Assembly (NCBI GenBank): GCA_047627915.1
Contig: JBLHTZ010000007.1
Coordinates: 1 to 64,000, forward strand
DNA: 64,000 nt
Direction of reading: 5' to 3'
Source: NORP294 sp047627915
GTDB taxonomy: Bacteria > Bacteroidota > Bacteroidia > Flavobacteriales_E > Vicingaceae
Part shown: positions 19,118 to 26,902 of the stretch, in pieces
Position numbering within the stretch: the stretch's first letter is position 1
How the letters are laid out: every line of letters begins with the position of its first letter
Position numbers and translations under genes: made by a program
Notes under the pieces: model-generated
Seen by the model: only the letters and a program-made list of their open reading frames with translations
Databases searched by the model: none
What the model was told of the DNA's origin: nothing

Positions 19118-21445
19118 CTATTTCTTTTTTGCTCTTCTAACTACTTTTTTCTTTGCTGGTGCTTCTGCTGCAATTTTCTTACACTCTTCTAGCGTCAAGT
19201 TCTCTGGCACCACATCTTTAGGTATTTTAATATTTTTTTTGCCGAACTTAATATACGGACCCCATCGCCCGTTCAACACTTGAATGTCTTTGTCTTCTTC
19301 AAATACCTTGATGTATTTATTCGCTTCGGATTCTTTTTTCGCCTCAATTAAAACTGCAGCTCTTTCCATGTCAACTGCAAATGGATCATCACCTTCAGCT
19401 TTTTTTAATGAAATAAACAAACTGTTCCATTTTAAATAAGGACCAAACCTTCCGATTGCAGCAGTAACCAACTTATCTTCATAAGATCCTACTTCTCTTG
19501 GCAGTTTAAACAACTCCATTGCTTGCTCGTAGGTAATCGTCTCAATACTCTGATCTTTTAACAAAGAAGCAAATTTTGGCTTTTCTTCGTCGTCTACGTG
19601 CCCAATTTGAACCATAGCTCCATACCTCCCTATTCTTGCATAAACCGGCTTCCCTGTTTCAGGGTCTTCTCCTAATAACCGTTCTCCCTTCGCTCTATCT
19701 GCATGCTCTAAGGTGTGCTCAACATTCTTATGGAATGGAGTATAAAACGTCTCAATCATTTTGTTCCACTTCAACTCCCCAGCTGCAATATCATCAAATT
19801 GCTTTTCAACATCCGCAGTGAAACTGTAATCCATAATCGTCTTAAAATTCTCAGAAAGAAAGTCAGTGACAACAATTCCGGTATCTGTTGGAAACAGTTT
19901 ATTCTTCTCTGCTCCTGTTCGTTCCGTTTGCGACCCCTCTTTTATTCCTTTCTCATCTAAAGATAGTACTTCATACTTTCGCTCTATCCCTTCTCTTTCC
20001 TCTTTAACTACATAACCTCTCTTTTGAATTGTAGAAATTGTTGGAGCATAAGTTGATGGTCGTCCTATTCCTAATTCTTCTAATTTTTTTACAAGACTTG
20101 CTTCCTGATAACGAGCAGGATGCTTCGTAAAACGTTGTGTTGCTACAATTTCTTGCATATTCACTCCTTCACCAACTGTCATGGCTGGCAACATTCCTTC
20201 TTGCTCATCATTATCTTCATCTTCATCATCGTTGCCTTCCAAGTACACCTTTAGAAAACCTTCGAATTGCAAAATTTCTCCTTTGGCAGTAAAATCAGTT
20301 TTTGATTCTGATACATTTATAGTCGCAGTAGTTCTTTCAATTCGAGCATTGGCCATCTGAGAAGCGGTTGTTCTTTTCCAAATCAACTCATACAACCTGC
20401 TCTCTTGAGTTGACGTACCCAAACTATCAACAGATAAATTTGTTGGTCGTATTGCTTCGTGAGCTTCTTGCGCTCCTTTAGATTTAGAGCTGTATTTTTT
20501 AGGATTCGAGAATTCAGCTCCGTATGTTTTTGTAATGTATTCTTGTGCTCCGTTTACAGCAGTGTCTGAAAGGTTTACTGAATCAGTTCTCATATAAGTA
20601 ATCTTCCCAGCTTCATATAATTTCTGAGCAACCAACATGGTTTGTGCAACAGAAAACCCTAACTTTCTACTTGCCTCTTGCTGTAAAGTAGAAGTAGTAA
20701 ATGGCGCTGCAGGAGATTTTGTGGCTGGCTTTTTAACTAAATCTTTAATCGAATAATTCGACTTTTCACATTCTTGAATGAAACTCTTGGCTTCATCGTA
20801 ACTTTTAAACCTTGAACTTACTTCCGCTTTAAAACTTTTACCTTTCGACAACTGGAAAACACCAACGACTCTGAAAAAGTCTGTCACTTTAAAGCTTTGA
20901 ATTTCTCGTTCTCTTTCAACAACTAACCGAACTGTAACCGATTGAACTCTTCCTGCAGAAAGTGACGGCTTTACCTTTTTCCATAAAACTGGAGAAAGCT
21001 CGTAACCTACTAGTCGATCGAGCACCCTTCTTGCTTGCTGAGCGTCGACTAAGTTCCGGTTTACTTTTCTAGGATTTTCTATCGCTTTCGTAATCGCTGA
21101 TTTGGTAATTTCAGAAAACACGATTCTTTTTGTCTCCTTATTTTTTAATTCTAGCGCTTCTTCTAAATGCCAAGAAATAGCCTCTCCCTCGCGATCCTCA
21201 TCCGTTGCTAACCATACAATATCTGCAGCTTTAGCTAATTTTTTCAATTCAGCAACCACCTTCTTCTTATCGTCTGAGATGACGTATTGTGGCTCGAAAT
21301 TATTTTCTATATCGATAGAGATGTTTTTGCCGGGTAAATCTCTGATATGACCAAAACTGGACTTAACAGTAAATCCTTTTCCAAGAAAACCTTCAATGGT
21401 TTTGGCTTTAGCAGGTGACTCAACAATAACTAGATTTTTGGACAT
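19118..21445 (-). CDS. topA: DNA topoisomerase I (type IA)
   Basis: Protein of 775 residues starting MSKNLVIVESPAKAKTIEGF, the canonical TopA N-terminus with the Toprim glutamate. The Toprim acid cluster LATDEDREGEAISWH and the active-site tyrosine segment ITYMRTDSVNLS are present, as is RPTNLS. The C-terminus has topoisomerase C-terminal repeats (GRFGPYLKW, GRWGPYIKFG) and a basic tail APAKKKVVRRAKKK. It relaxes negative supercoils. A start 48 bases upstream is possible but adds 16 residues unlike the family. It precedes the ureohydrolase homologue by one base. Confidence 0.97.
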   Translation of the reverse strand: MSKNLVIVESPAKAKTIEGFLGKGFTVKSSFGHIRDLPGKNISIDIENNFEPQYVISDDKKKVVAELKKLAKAADIVWLATDEDREGEAISWHLEEALELKNKETKRIVFSEITKSAITKAIENPRKVNRNLVDAQQARRVLDRLVGYELSPVLWKKVKPSLSAGRVQSVTVRLVVEREREIQSFKVTDFFRVVGVFQLSKGKSFKAEVSSRFKSYDEAKSFIQECEKSNYSIKDLVKKPATKSPAAPFTTSTLQQEASRKLGFSVAQTMLVAQKLYEAGKITYMRTDSVNLSDTAVNGAQEYITKTYGAEFSNPKKYSSKSKGAQEAHEAIRPTNLSVDSLGTSTQESRLYELIWKRTTASQMANARIERTTATINVSESKTDFTAKGEILQFEGFLKVYLEGNDDEDEDNDEQEGMLPAMTVGEGVNMQEIVATQRFTKHPARYQEASLVKKLEELGIGRPSTYAPTISTIQKRGYVVKEEREGIERKYEVLSLDEKGIKEGSQTERTGAEKNKLFPTDTGIVVTDFLSENFKTIMDYSFTADVEKQFDDIAAGELKWNKMIETFYTPFHKNVEHTLEHADRAKGERLLGEDPETGKPVYARIGRYGAMVQIGHVDDEEKPKFASLLKDQSIETITYEQAMELFKLPREVGSYEDKLVTAAIGRFGPYLKWNSLFISLKKAEGDDPFAVDMERAAVLIEAKKESEANKYIKVFEEDKDIQVLNGRWGPYIKFGKKNIKIPKDVVPENLTLEECKKIAAEAPAKKKVVRRAKKK

Positions 21446-21614
21446 AATATAAGGTATAAATTGGATTTCCGAAAATTTGGAAATTTTTGACAAAGAAAAT
21501 CAATATTTACTTAGAGTTCCAAAAATCATTTTTAATTATTTGAAATAGGAGATCTATATTATATTTCATATAATATAAAAAAACATAAAAAGTAGCTGTG
21601 TTAATTATGCCATT

Positions 21615-21646
21615 TTGTCACAGGCATTCGTTTTTTCCTAATTTCG
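21615..21646 (+). promoter_or_regulatory. Putative promoter of the miaB-secG operon
   Basis: TTG (21615-21617), a 21-base spacer and TAATTTCG (21639-21646) resemble the phylum promoter pattern. The ATG follows 24 bases later. The TTG is embedded in TGCCATTTTGTCACA, which is nearly identical to TGCCATTCTGTCACA upstream of dnaK. Confidence 0.45.
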
Positions 21647-21669
21647 TGTCTGCAAATTAGAACATCACC

Positions 21670-23115
21670 ATGTTAAGAACAGAAGAGAAAGTAATAGACG
21701 AGACAAGACAGGGAGAAGCACTTGAAGGCAAAAAAGTTTCAAATTCAAACGGTAGAAAAGTTTTTATTGAGAGTTATGGTTGCCAAATGAATTTTTCTGA
21801 CAGTGAAATTGTTGCTTCTATTTTAGAGAAAGACGGCTATGAAACAACGAAATTGCTACATGAGGCTGATATCGTTTTTGTAAATACTTGTTCCATTCGT
21901 GAAAAGGCAGAACAAACCGTAAGGAAGAGGCTGACAGTATACAACAAGCATAAACGCAAGAATCCAAAAATGATTATTGGCGTCTTGGGCTGCATGGCTG
22001 AGCGATTAAAATCGAAGTTTTTAGAGGAAGAAAAAATAGTTGATCTTGTCGTTGGCCCTGATGCATATCGTGATTTACCAAACTTGGTAGGGGAAGTTGA
22101 CGGTGGAAGAAAAGCTGTAAACGTAATTCTTTCTAAAGAAGAAACATATGGAGATATAGCTCCTGTTCGATTGGGAGGAAATGGCGTAACGGCATTTGTT
22201 TCGATAACTAGAGGATGCGACAATATGTGCACTTTTTGTGTTGTCCCTTTCACAAGAGGAAGAGAAAGAAGCAGGGATCCGGAATCAATTGTTCAAGAAG
22301 TAAGAGAATTATCGCTTTCAGGCTATCGGGAAGTGACTTTACTTGGGCAGAATGTAGACTCCTATTTGTGGTATGGTGGTGGTTTAAAGAAAGAATTCGC
22401 CAATCTTTCGGATGAAGAAAAAGAGAAAAGTACCAACTTTGCTCAATTAATGGACAAAGTAGCGCAGGTTGATCGAAAAATTAGACTACGATTTTCTACC
22501 TCACACCCAAAAGACATGACTGATGATGTATTGCATGTCATGGCAAAACACGATAACATTTGCGATTACATTCATTTACCTTTCCAATCAGGCAATTCTA
22601 GGGTTCTAGAGATGATGAACCGAGGATATACTCGTGAGTGGTACATCAATCGAATAGACGCTATTAAACGAATTCTTCCAACCTGTTCTATTTCAGCAGA
22701 TATAATTACAGGATTCTGTTCCGAGACGGAGGAAGAACACAAGGATACACTAAGTCTAATGGAGTACGTAAGATATAACTTCTCGTATATGTTCAAATAT
22801 TCTGAGCGACCAAATACAATGGCGCAAAGAAAATACCCTGATGATATTCCTGAAGAAACCAAGCAAAGTCGATTAGCCGAGATTATTGATTTGCAACAAG
22901 TGCATTCGCATGAGCAATTAAAGAAGGACCTTGGTAAAACCTACGAGGTTTTAGTTGAAGGTGTTTCGAAAAAATCTGACAATGAATTATATGGAAGAAA
23001 TACCCATAATTCAGTTGTCGTTTTTCCGAGAGAAAATTATAAAGTAGGTGAATACGTTATGGTTCACATAGAAGATTGCACTTCAGCAACATTAAAAGGT
23101 AAAGCCGTTAGATAA
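21670..23115 (+). CDS. miaB: tRNA-2-methylthio-N6-dimethylallyladenosine synthase MiaB
   Basis: Protein of 481 residues. The N-terminal MTTase domain has Cys38, Cys74 and Cys108; the radical-SAM triad CDNMCTFC is at 183-190; a TRAM domain closes the protein (KTYEVLVEGVSKK). MiaB uses two iron-sulfur clusters to methylthiolate i6A37 of tRNAs reading UNN codons. An N-terminal extension of about 30 residues precedes KVFIESYGCQMN. It leads an operon; its stop overlaps the next start by one base (TAATG). Confidence 0.97.
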   Translation: MLRTEEKVIDETRQGEALEGKKVSNSNGRKVFIESYGCQMNFSDSEIVASILEKDGYETTKLLHEADIVFVNTCSIREKAEQTVRKRLTVYNKHKRKNPKMIIGVLGCMAERLKSKFLEEEKIVDLVVGPDAYRDLPNLVGEVDGGRKAVNVILSKEETYGDIAPVRLGGNGVTAFVSITRGCDNMCTFCVVPFTRGRERSRDPESIVQEVRELSLSGYREVTLLGQNVDSYLWYGGGLKKEFANLSDEEKEKSTNFAQLMDKVAQVDRKIRLRFSTSHPKDMTDDVLHVMAKHDNICDYIHLPFQSGNSRVLEMMNRGYTREWYINRIDAIKRILPTCSISADIITGFCSETEEEHKDTLSLMEYVRYNFSYMFKYSERPNTMAQRKYPDDIPEETKQSRLAEIIDLQQVHSHEQLKKDLGKTYEVLVEGVSKKSDNELYGRNTHNSVVVFPRENYKVGEYVMVHIEDCTSATLKGKAVR

Positions 23116-24413
23116 TGACAATTGAACAAATTAAACAACGGTTTGGAATTATTGGACATTCTGAACAACTAAACAGAGCAATTGATATTGCAATACAAGT
23201 TGCACCTACTGATTTATCGGTTTTAATTACAGGTGAAAGTGGCTCAGGAAAAGAAAATATTCCACAAATTATTCATCAGCTTAGTGCAAGAAAACACAAC
23301 AAGTATATAGCAGTAAACTGTGGAGCAATTCCTGAAGGAACTATCGACTCTGAGCTTTTTGGCCACGAAAAAGGCTCATTTACCGGAGCAACTGACACTC
23401 GAAAAGGTTATTTTGAAGTAGCAGACGGTGGGACTATTTTCTTAGATGAAGTTGCTGAACTTCCTTTAACCACTCAAGTGCGATTGTTAAGAGTTTTAGA
23501 AACAGGAGAATTTTTAAAAGTCGGTAGTTCAAAGCCTCAGAAAACGAATGTGAGAATAACAGCTGCAACTAATGTTAACATACCGAAAGCAATAAATGAA
23601 AATAAGTTTCGAGAAGATTTATTCTATCGTCTGAATACGGTGCCAATTGAGGTCCCTCCACTGCGTGTCCGAAAAGATGATATTCATTTATTATTTAGAA
23701 AGTTTTCTGCAGATTTTGCCGACAAATATAGAATGCCTTCGGTGCAATTAACTGAAGAAGCAAGAATACTTTTATTGAAATACAGGTGGCCAGGAAACGT
23801 AAGACAATTAAAAAATGTTACAGAGCAAATTTCAGTTATAGAAAAAAATAAATTAATCACTGCAGAAGTTCTTTTAACCTATTTACCCGAAAATAGCGAA
23901 GCTTCCCTCCCGGTAATATACAGTGGTGATAAAGATGGAATGACGGAACGAGATATCTTGTACAAAGTACTTTTCGACATGAAAAAAGATGTTGCAGACT
24001 TGAAAAAAGTTGTATTTCAAGTTATTAAATCAGATTCAAAACCAAATAAAGATGAAATCAACGATCAGGTTTTTGAGCGACTTTATGGTGGCCAAGACAG
24101 CGTCAGTTCGCTTGAAAAAAGATTGGAACTTGCTCAATTCAACAAAGAAAAGCCTCTAAAAAGAAACAAGTCTTACTTTACGGATGACGCCGTTAGCTTC
24201 AACAAAACTGACAACCCTGAAGAAAAGGATGATTATCATGAAATTGTAATCGAGCAGGAAGAAGAGTCTCTTTCCATTTCTGATACCGAGAAAAAGCTAA
24301 TTAAGAAGGCATTAGAAAAGCACGGTGGAAAAAGAAAATATGCTGCTGAAGATTTAGGAATTTCGGAACGTACTTTGTATCGAAAGATCAAGGAATATGA
24401 TATTGAACAATGA
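23115..24413 (+). CDS. Sigma-54-type AAA+ transcriptional activator without receiver domain
   Basis: Protein of 432 residues. The AAA+ domain starts almost at the N-terminus: Walker A GESGSGKE at 40-47, the sigma-54 contact loop GSFTGA at 87-92 (consensus GAFTGA), Walker B FLDE at 109-112 and the WPGNVRQLKN segment. A linker rich in charged residues follows, then a Fis-type helix-turn-helix (KYAAEDLGISERTLYRKI) at the end. No receiver, GAF or PAS domain precedes the ATPase, so activity is probably set by expression or partner proteins. It sits between miaB and lptE with 1- and 4-base overlaps. Target promoters are unknown; see the groES and dnaK finding. Confidence 0.92.
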   Translation: MTIEQIKQRFGIIGHSEQLNRAIDIAIQVAPTDLSVLITGESGSGKENIPQIIHQLSARKHNKYIAVNCGAIPEGTIDSELFGHEKGSFTGATDTRKGYFEVADGGTIFLDEVAELPLTTQVRLLRVLETGEFLKVGSSKPQKTNVRITAATNVNIPKAINENKFREDLFYRLNTVPIEVPPLRVRKDDIHLLFRKFSADFADKYRMPSVQLTEEARILLLKYRWPGNVRQLKNVTEQISVIEKNKLITAEVLLTYLPENSEASLPVIYSGDKDGMTERDILYKVLFDMKKDVADLKKVVFQVIKSDSKPNKDEINDQVFERLYGGQDSVSSLEKRLELAQFNKEKPLKRNKSYFTDDAVSFNKTDNPEEKDDYHEIVIEQEEESLSISDTEKKLIKKALEKHGGKRKYAAEDLGISERTLYRKIKEYDIEQ

Positions 24414-24922
24414 GAAATAGCAAGAGAGTAGGTTTTTTAATGTTTGTTATTGCTGTAGTTTTTACGGCTTGCAAAGCTTCGTTCTCATTTACGGGCGCTT
24501 CAATTTCTCCCGAAGTCAAAACAGTCTCAATAGATTTCTTCGCGATCAACGCTACACTGGCTCCTCCAAATTCAGGACAATTATTCACTGAAGCGCTGAA
24601 AGATATTTTTATTTCACAGACAAATTTAGTCTTAGTTAAGAGTGATGGCGACCTTCAATTTGAAGGATACATCAGTGATTACAGTAACAATCCTGTAGCA
24701 ATTCAAGGAAACGAGCAAGCTGCATTAACCCGAATTACTATGACAGTCAAGGTGAAATTCACTAACACCAATGACGAAAAACAGAATTTCGAATCTAGTT
24801 TTTCCCGTTTTGAAGATTTACCTGCCACTGAAGACTTGGCCTCAAAAGAAGAAGAATTGATAAATTCCATTAATGAACAGCTAACTCAAGATATTTTCAA
24901 CAAAGCGGTAACAAATTGGTAA
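24410..24922 (+). CDS. lptE: LPS assembly lipoprotein LptE family
   Basis: Protein of 170 residues with a lipoprotein signal (VIAVVFTAC). The mature part YKxSFSFTGASISPEVKTVS-like start, QLFTEALKDIFISQTNL and GDLQFEGYISDY are hallmarks of Bacteroidota LptE. The protein plugs and assembles the LptD barrel that inserts LPS into the outer leaflet. LptD is not in the window. Its start overlaps the activator stop (ATGA), and its end overlaps the next gene by 7 bases, so it is firmly within the miaB-secG operon. Confidence 0.9.
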   Translation: MRNSKRVGFLMFVIAVVFTACKASFSFTGASISPEVKTVSIDFFAINATLAPPNSGQLFTEALKDIFISQTNLVLVKSDGDLQFEGYISDYSNNPVAIQGNEQAALTRITMTVKVKFTNTNDEKQNFESSFSRFEDLPATEDLASKEEELINSINEQLTQDIFNKAVTNW

Positions 24923-26055
24923 TAAACAAATCAACATTTATTTCTCACTTGATAGATCCAAATTTGGTTGGTTCGGATTCTATTGTTGGTCTGAGCGAAG
25001 TCGTTCAAGATTTCCCTTACTTTCAAAGCGCTCAATTGTTGCTTACAAAAGCATATCACAGTAGTGAAAATTTGAATTTCGAAAGTAGCTTAAAAAAAAC
25101 CGCAGCTTACGCAGCAAATCGTCAACAATTGCATCGTTTGTTATTCAAGCCTGCAAAGCCACTCAAAAATGAAGAGGTGGTTGTTAAAGAAGTAATTGCA
25201 GAACAATTTCCACCCCAACAATTTGAATCTGTTGAAATTCCTGAACAAAGGGAGGAACCGGTTAAAGAAGAATATTCTTTGATACCTTCCCCCAGCTTAG
25301 ATGAACAAGCTAAAGATTTTTTAGTAATTGAAGCATTGCCAATTACAGTGACTCCTGAAGCCAATACTCAACCAAGTATTGACCAGCTAACTGAACAAAA
25401 TACGATTGACTCTCAGTCTGATGAACAGACTCAAGAAAAGCTTGAAGCGAAGTCTACTATTTTAGAAGAAAAAAAGTTTAGTATCGACTTCAGTAAGATT
25501 GAAGAAAGCAAGAAAGACGAATATGATGCGTTAGAAAATCAGATTTTAAGCTCGGCTGTTAGCAACTCTATTCTGCAGAATGTATCTGATGAAATTCCTG
25601 ACATTGATAGTTTAAATACAAAAAGGTTAGAAAAAACCACCATTAGAATTGTAAAACCAGTTGAATTTAAAGAAGAAATCAGCCAAAAATTAACGATAGA
25701 TGATGCAGCTGATAGTTATACTTTTACAGATTGGCTGAAAGCATTAGATGACCCTTATCCAGAATTTGAAGAACAAGATAAGGAAGAAGAAATAGAGCAG
25801 GAATACACTTCCAATATAACTGTATTCGAAGACGATAGAGAGAAAGTAAGCTTCTATTCACCTGTTAAGATGGCGCGCTTAAGCGTGCAAGAAGATGGCG
25901 ACTTAATGACCGAAACTTTGGCGAATATTTATGCTGATCAAGGACACTTAGAAAAGTCAATTAAAGCTTTTGAAAAATTACAGTTGAAATATCCCGAAAA
26001 AAGCAGTTATTTTGCAGCCCGAATTAAAGAAATTAAAATTCAATTAAACACATAA
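24916..26055 (+). CDS. Tetratricopeptide-repeat protein of the lptE-secG operon
   Basis: Protein of 379 residues. The N-terminal 80 residues (LSEVVQDFPYFQSAQLLLTKAYH) are helical and resemble the conserved start of a Bacteroidota family placed between lptE and secG. The middle is long, acidic and low in complexity, and the last 50 residues form a TPR unit (LANIYADQGHLEKSIKAFEKL). No signal peptide or membrane helix, so probably cytoplasmic. The start is TTG at 24916, overlapping lptE by 7 bases; no ATG is available that keeps the conserved N-terminus. Function unknown. Confidence 0.78.
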   Translation: MVINKSTFISHLIDPNLVGSDSIVGLSEVVQDFPYFQSAQLLLTKAYHSSENLNFESSLKKTAAYAANRQQLHRLLFKPAKPLKNEEVVVKEVIAEQFPPQQFESVEIPEQREEPVKEEYSLIPSPSLDEQAKDFLVIEALPITVTPEANTQPSIDQLTEQNTIDSQSDEQTQEKLEAKSTILEEKKFSIDFSKIEESKKDEYDALENQILSSAVSNSILQNVSDEIPDIDSLNTKRLEKTTIRIVKPVEFKEEISQKLTIDDAADSYTFTDWLKALDDPYPEFEEQDKEEEIEQEYTSNITVFEDDREKVSFYSPVKMARLSVQEDGDLMTETLANIYADQGHLEKSIKAFEKLQLKYPEKSSYFAARIKEIKIQLNT

Positions 26056-26061
26056 AAGAAA

Positions 26062-26415
26062 ATGTACATTATTGTATCCGTTTTAGTATTCATTATCGCA
26101 GTATTGCTGATTTTGGTGATTTTAGTTCAAAACCCAAAAGGTGGTTTGGCTTCTAACTTTTCTTCTTCGAACCAGGTCATGGGTGTTCGAAAAACGACAG
26201 ACTTTCTAGAAAAAGCTACATGGACCCTTGGTATTACACTTATAGTTCTTAGTATTCTTTCTTCTGCTACCATTAACAGAAACGAAGCTGTTCAAATTGA
26301 TACTGTTGAATCAGAATTGCAAGGTGAGGCAAATCAAATTGTAATTCCTGCTTCTCAAGCACCAATTACAAACGAAGAAGTACCTGCTGACCCAAGTTCA
26401 GCTCCAACAGAGTAA
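26062..26415 (+). CDS. secG: Preprotein translocase subunit SecG
   Basis: Protein of 117 residues with two membrane helices (residues 2-22 and about 55-72) and the SecG loop LVQNPKGGLASNF between them. The C-terminal tail is an acidic, Pro/Ser-rich extension usual in this phylum. SecG assists SecYE during export. Last gene of the operon beginning with miaB, 6 bases after the TPR gene and followed by a strong terminator. Confidence 0.93.
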   Translation: MYIIVSVLVFIIAVLLILVILVQNPKGGLASNFSSSNQVMGVRKTTDFLEKATWTLGITLIVLSILSSATINRNEAVQIDTVESELQGEANQIVIPASQAPITNEEVPADPSSAPTE

Positions 26416-26437
26416 GAGACACAACAAAAAATAATGT

Positions 26438-26468
26438 AAAAGCCACACCGAAACGGTGTGGCTTTTTT
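26438..26468 (+). terminator. Intrinsic terminator after secG
   Basis: A perfect 13-base stem, AAAAGCCACACCG and its complement, encloses a three-base loop and runs into TTTTTT at 26463-26468. It separates the miaB operon from groES regulation. Confidence 0.95.
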
Positions 26469-26478
26469 GTTGTCAAAC

Positions 26479-26495
26479 TGTCACCTATTCTGACA
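26479..26495. promoter_or_regulatory. Inverted repeat TGTCA-N7-TGACA upstream of groES
   Basis: TGTCA (26479-26483) and TGACA (26491-26495) are separated by seven bases, directly after the secG terminator. The same element with the same spacing occurs before dnaK. It is centred 61 bases before the GG of the TTGGCA box. It is not a CIRCE element. Possible activator or repressor site. Confidence 0.6.
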
Positions 26496-26545
26496 CATTT
26501 TTTTACAAAACTGAAATATTTTCAGATATTGGCAGCCTTTATCTA

Positions 26546-26562
26546 TTGGCACGAATTATGAC
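26546..26562 (+). promoter_or_regulatory. Putative -24/-12-like promoter of groES
   Basis: TTGGCACG followed by ATGAC gives GG-N10-GA, one base from the sigma-54 pattern GG-N10-GC. The matching dnaK element is TTGGCA-N6-TTGAC. The groES ATG is 43 bases downstream. A second TTGGCA lies at 26529-26534. Confidence 0.45.
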
Positions 26563-26604
26563 TTTAGCAAAATCATTAAAGAAAACTAACTTAAAATTTA
26601 AAAT

Positions 26605-26880
26605 ATGTCAGTAAATGTAAAACCTTTAGCAGATAGAGTTCTTGTTGAGCCTGCTGCTGCGGAAGAAAAAACAGCTGGAGGCATTATTATTCCAGACACA
26701 GCAAAGGAAAAACCTCAAAAAGGAAAGATTGTAGCCGTTGGAAACGGTAAGCCGGATGAGCCAATGACGGTTAAAGAAGGAGATACTGTATTGTACGGCA
26801 AATTTGCTGGTACTGAAATTAATATTGAAGGAAGAGACTACTTAATTATGAGAGAGTCTGATTTGTTCGCTATTGTTTAA
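26605..26880 (+). CDS. groES: Co-chaperonin GroES
   Basis: Protein of 91 residues with the usual GroES blocks: VKPLADRVLVEP at the start, the mobile loop KTAGGIIIPDTAKEKPQKG and the C-terminal RDYLIMRESDLFAIV. It caps the GroEL ring during ATP-driven folding in the cytoplasm. groEL follows after 22 bases, the classical operon. The upstream region carries the inverted repeat and -24/-12-like boxes described separately. Confidence 0.98.
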   Translation: MSVNVKPLADRVLVEPAAAEEKTAGGIIIPDTAKEKPQKGKIVAVGNGKPDEPMTVKEGDTVLYGKFAGTEINIEGRDYLIMRESDLFAIV

Positions 26881-26902
26881 TTGATAAAAAACATAAAAGA
26901 AA

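Noticed and set aside
26416..26604. CIRCE/HrcA operator before groES
   Set aside because: No TTAGCACTC/GAGTGCTAA-type repeat is found here or before dnaK.
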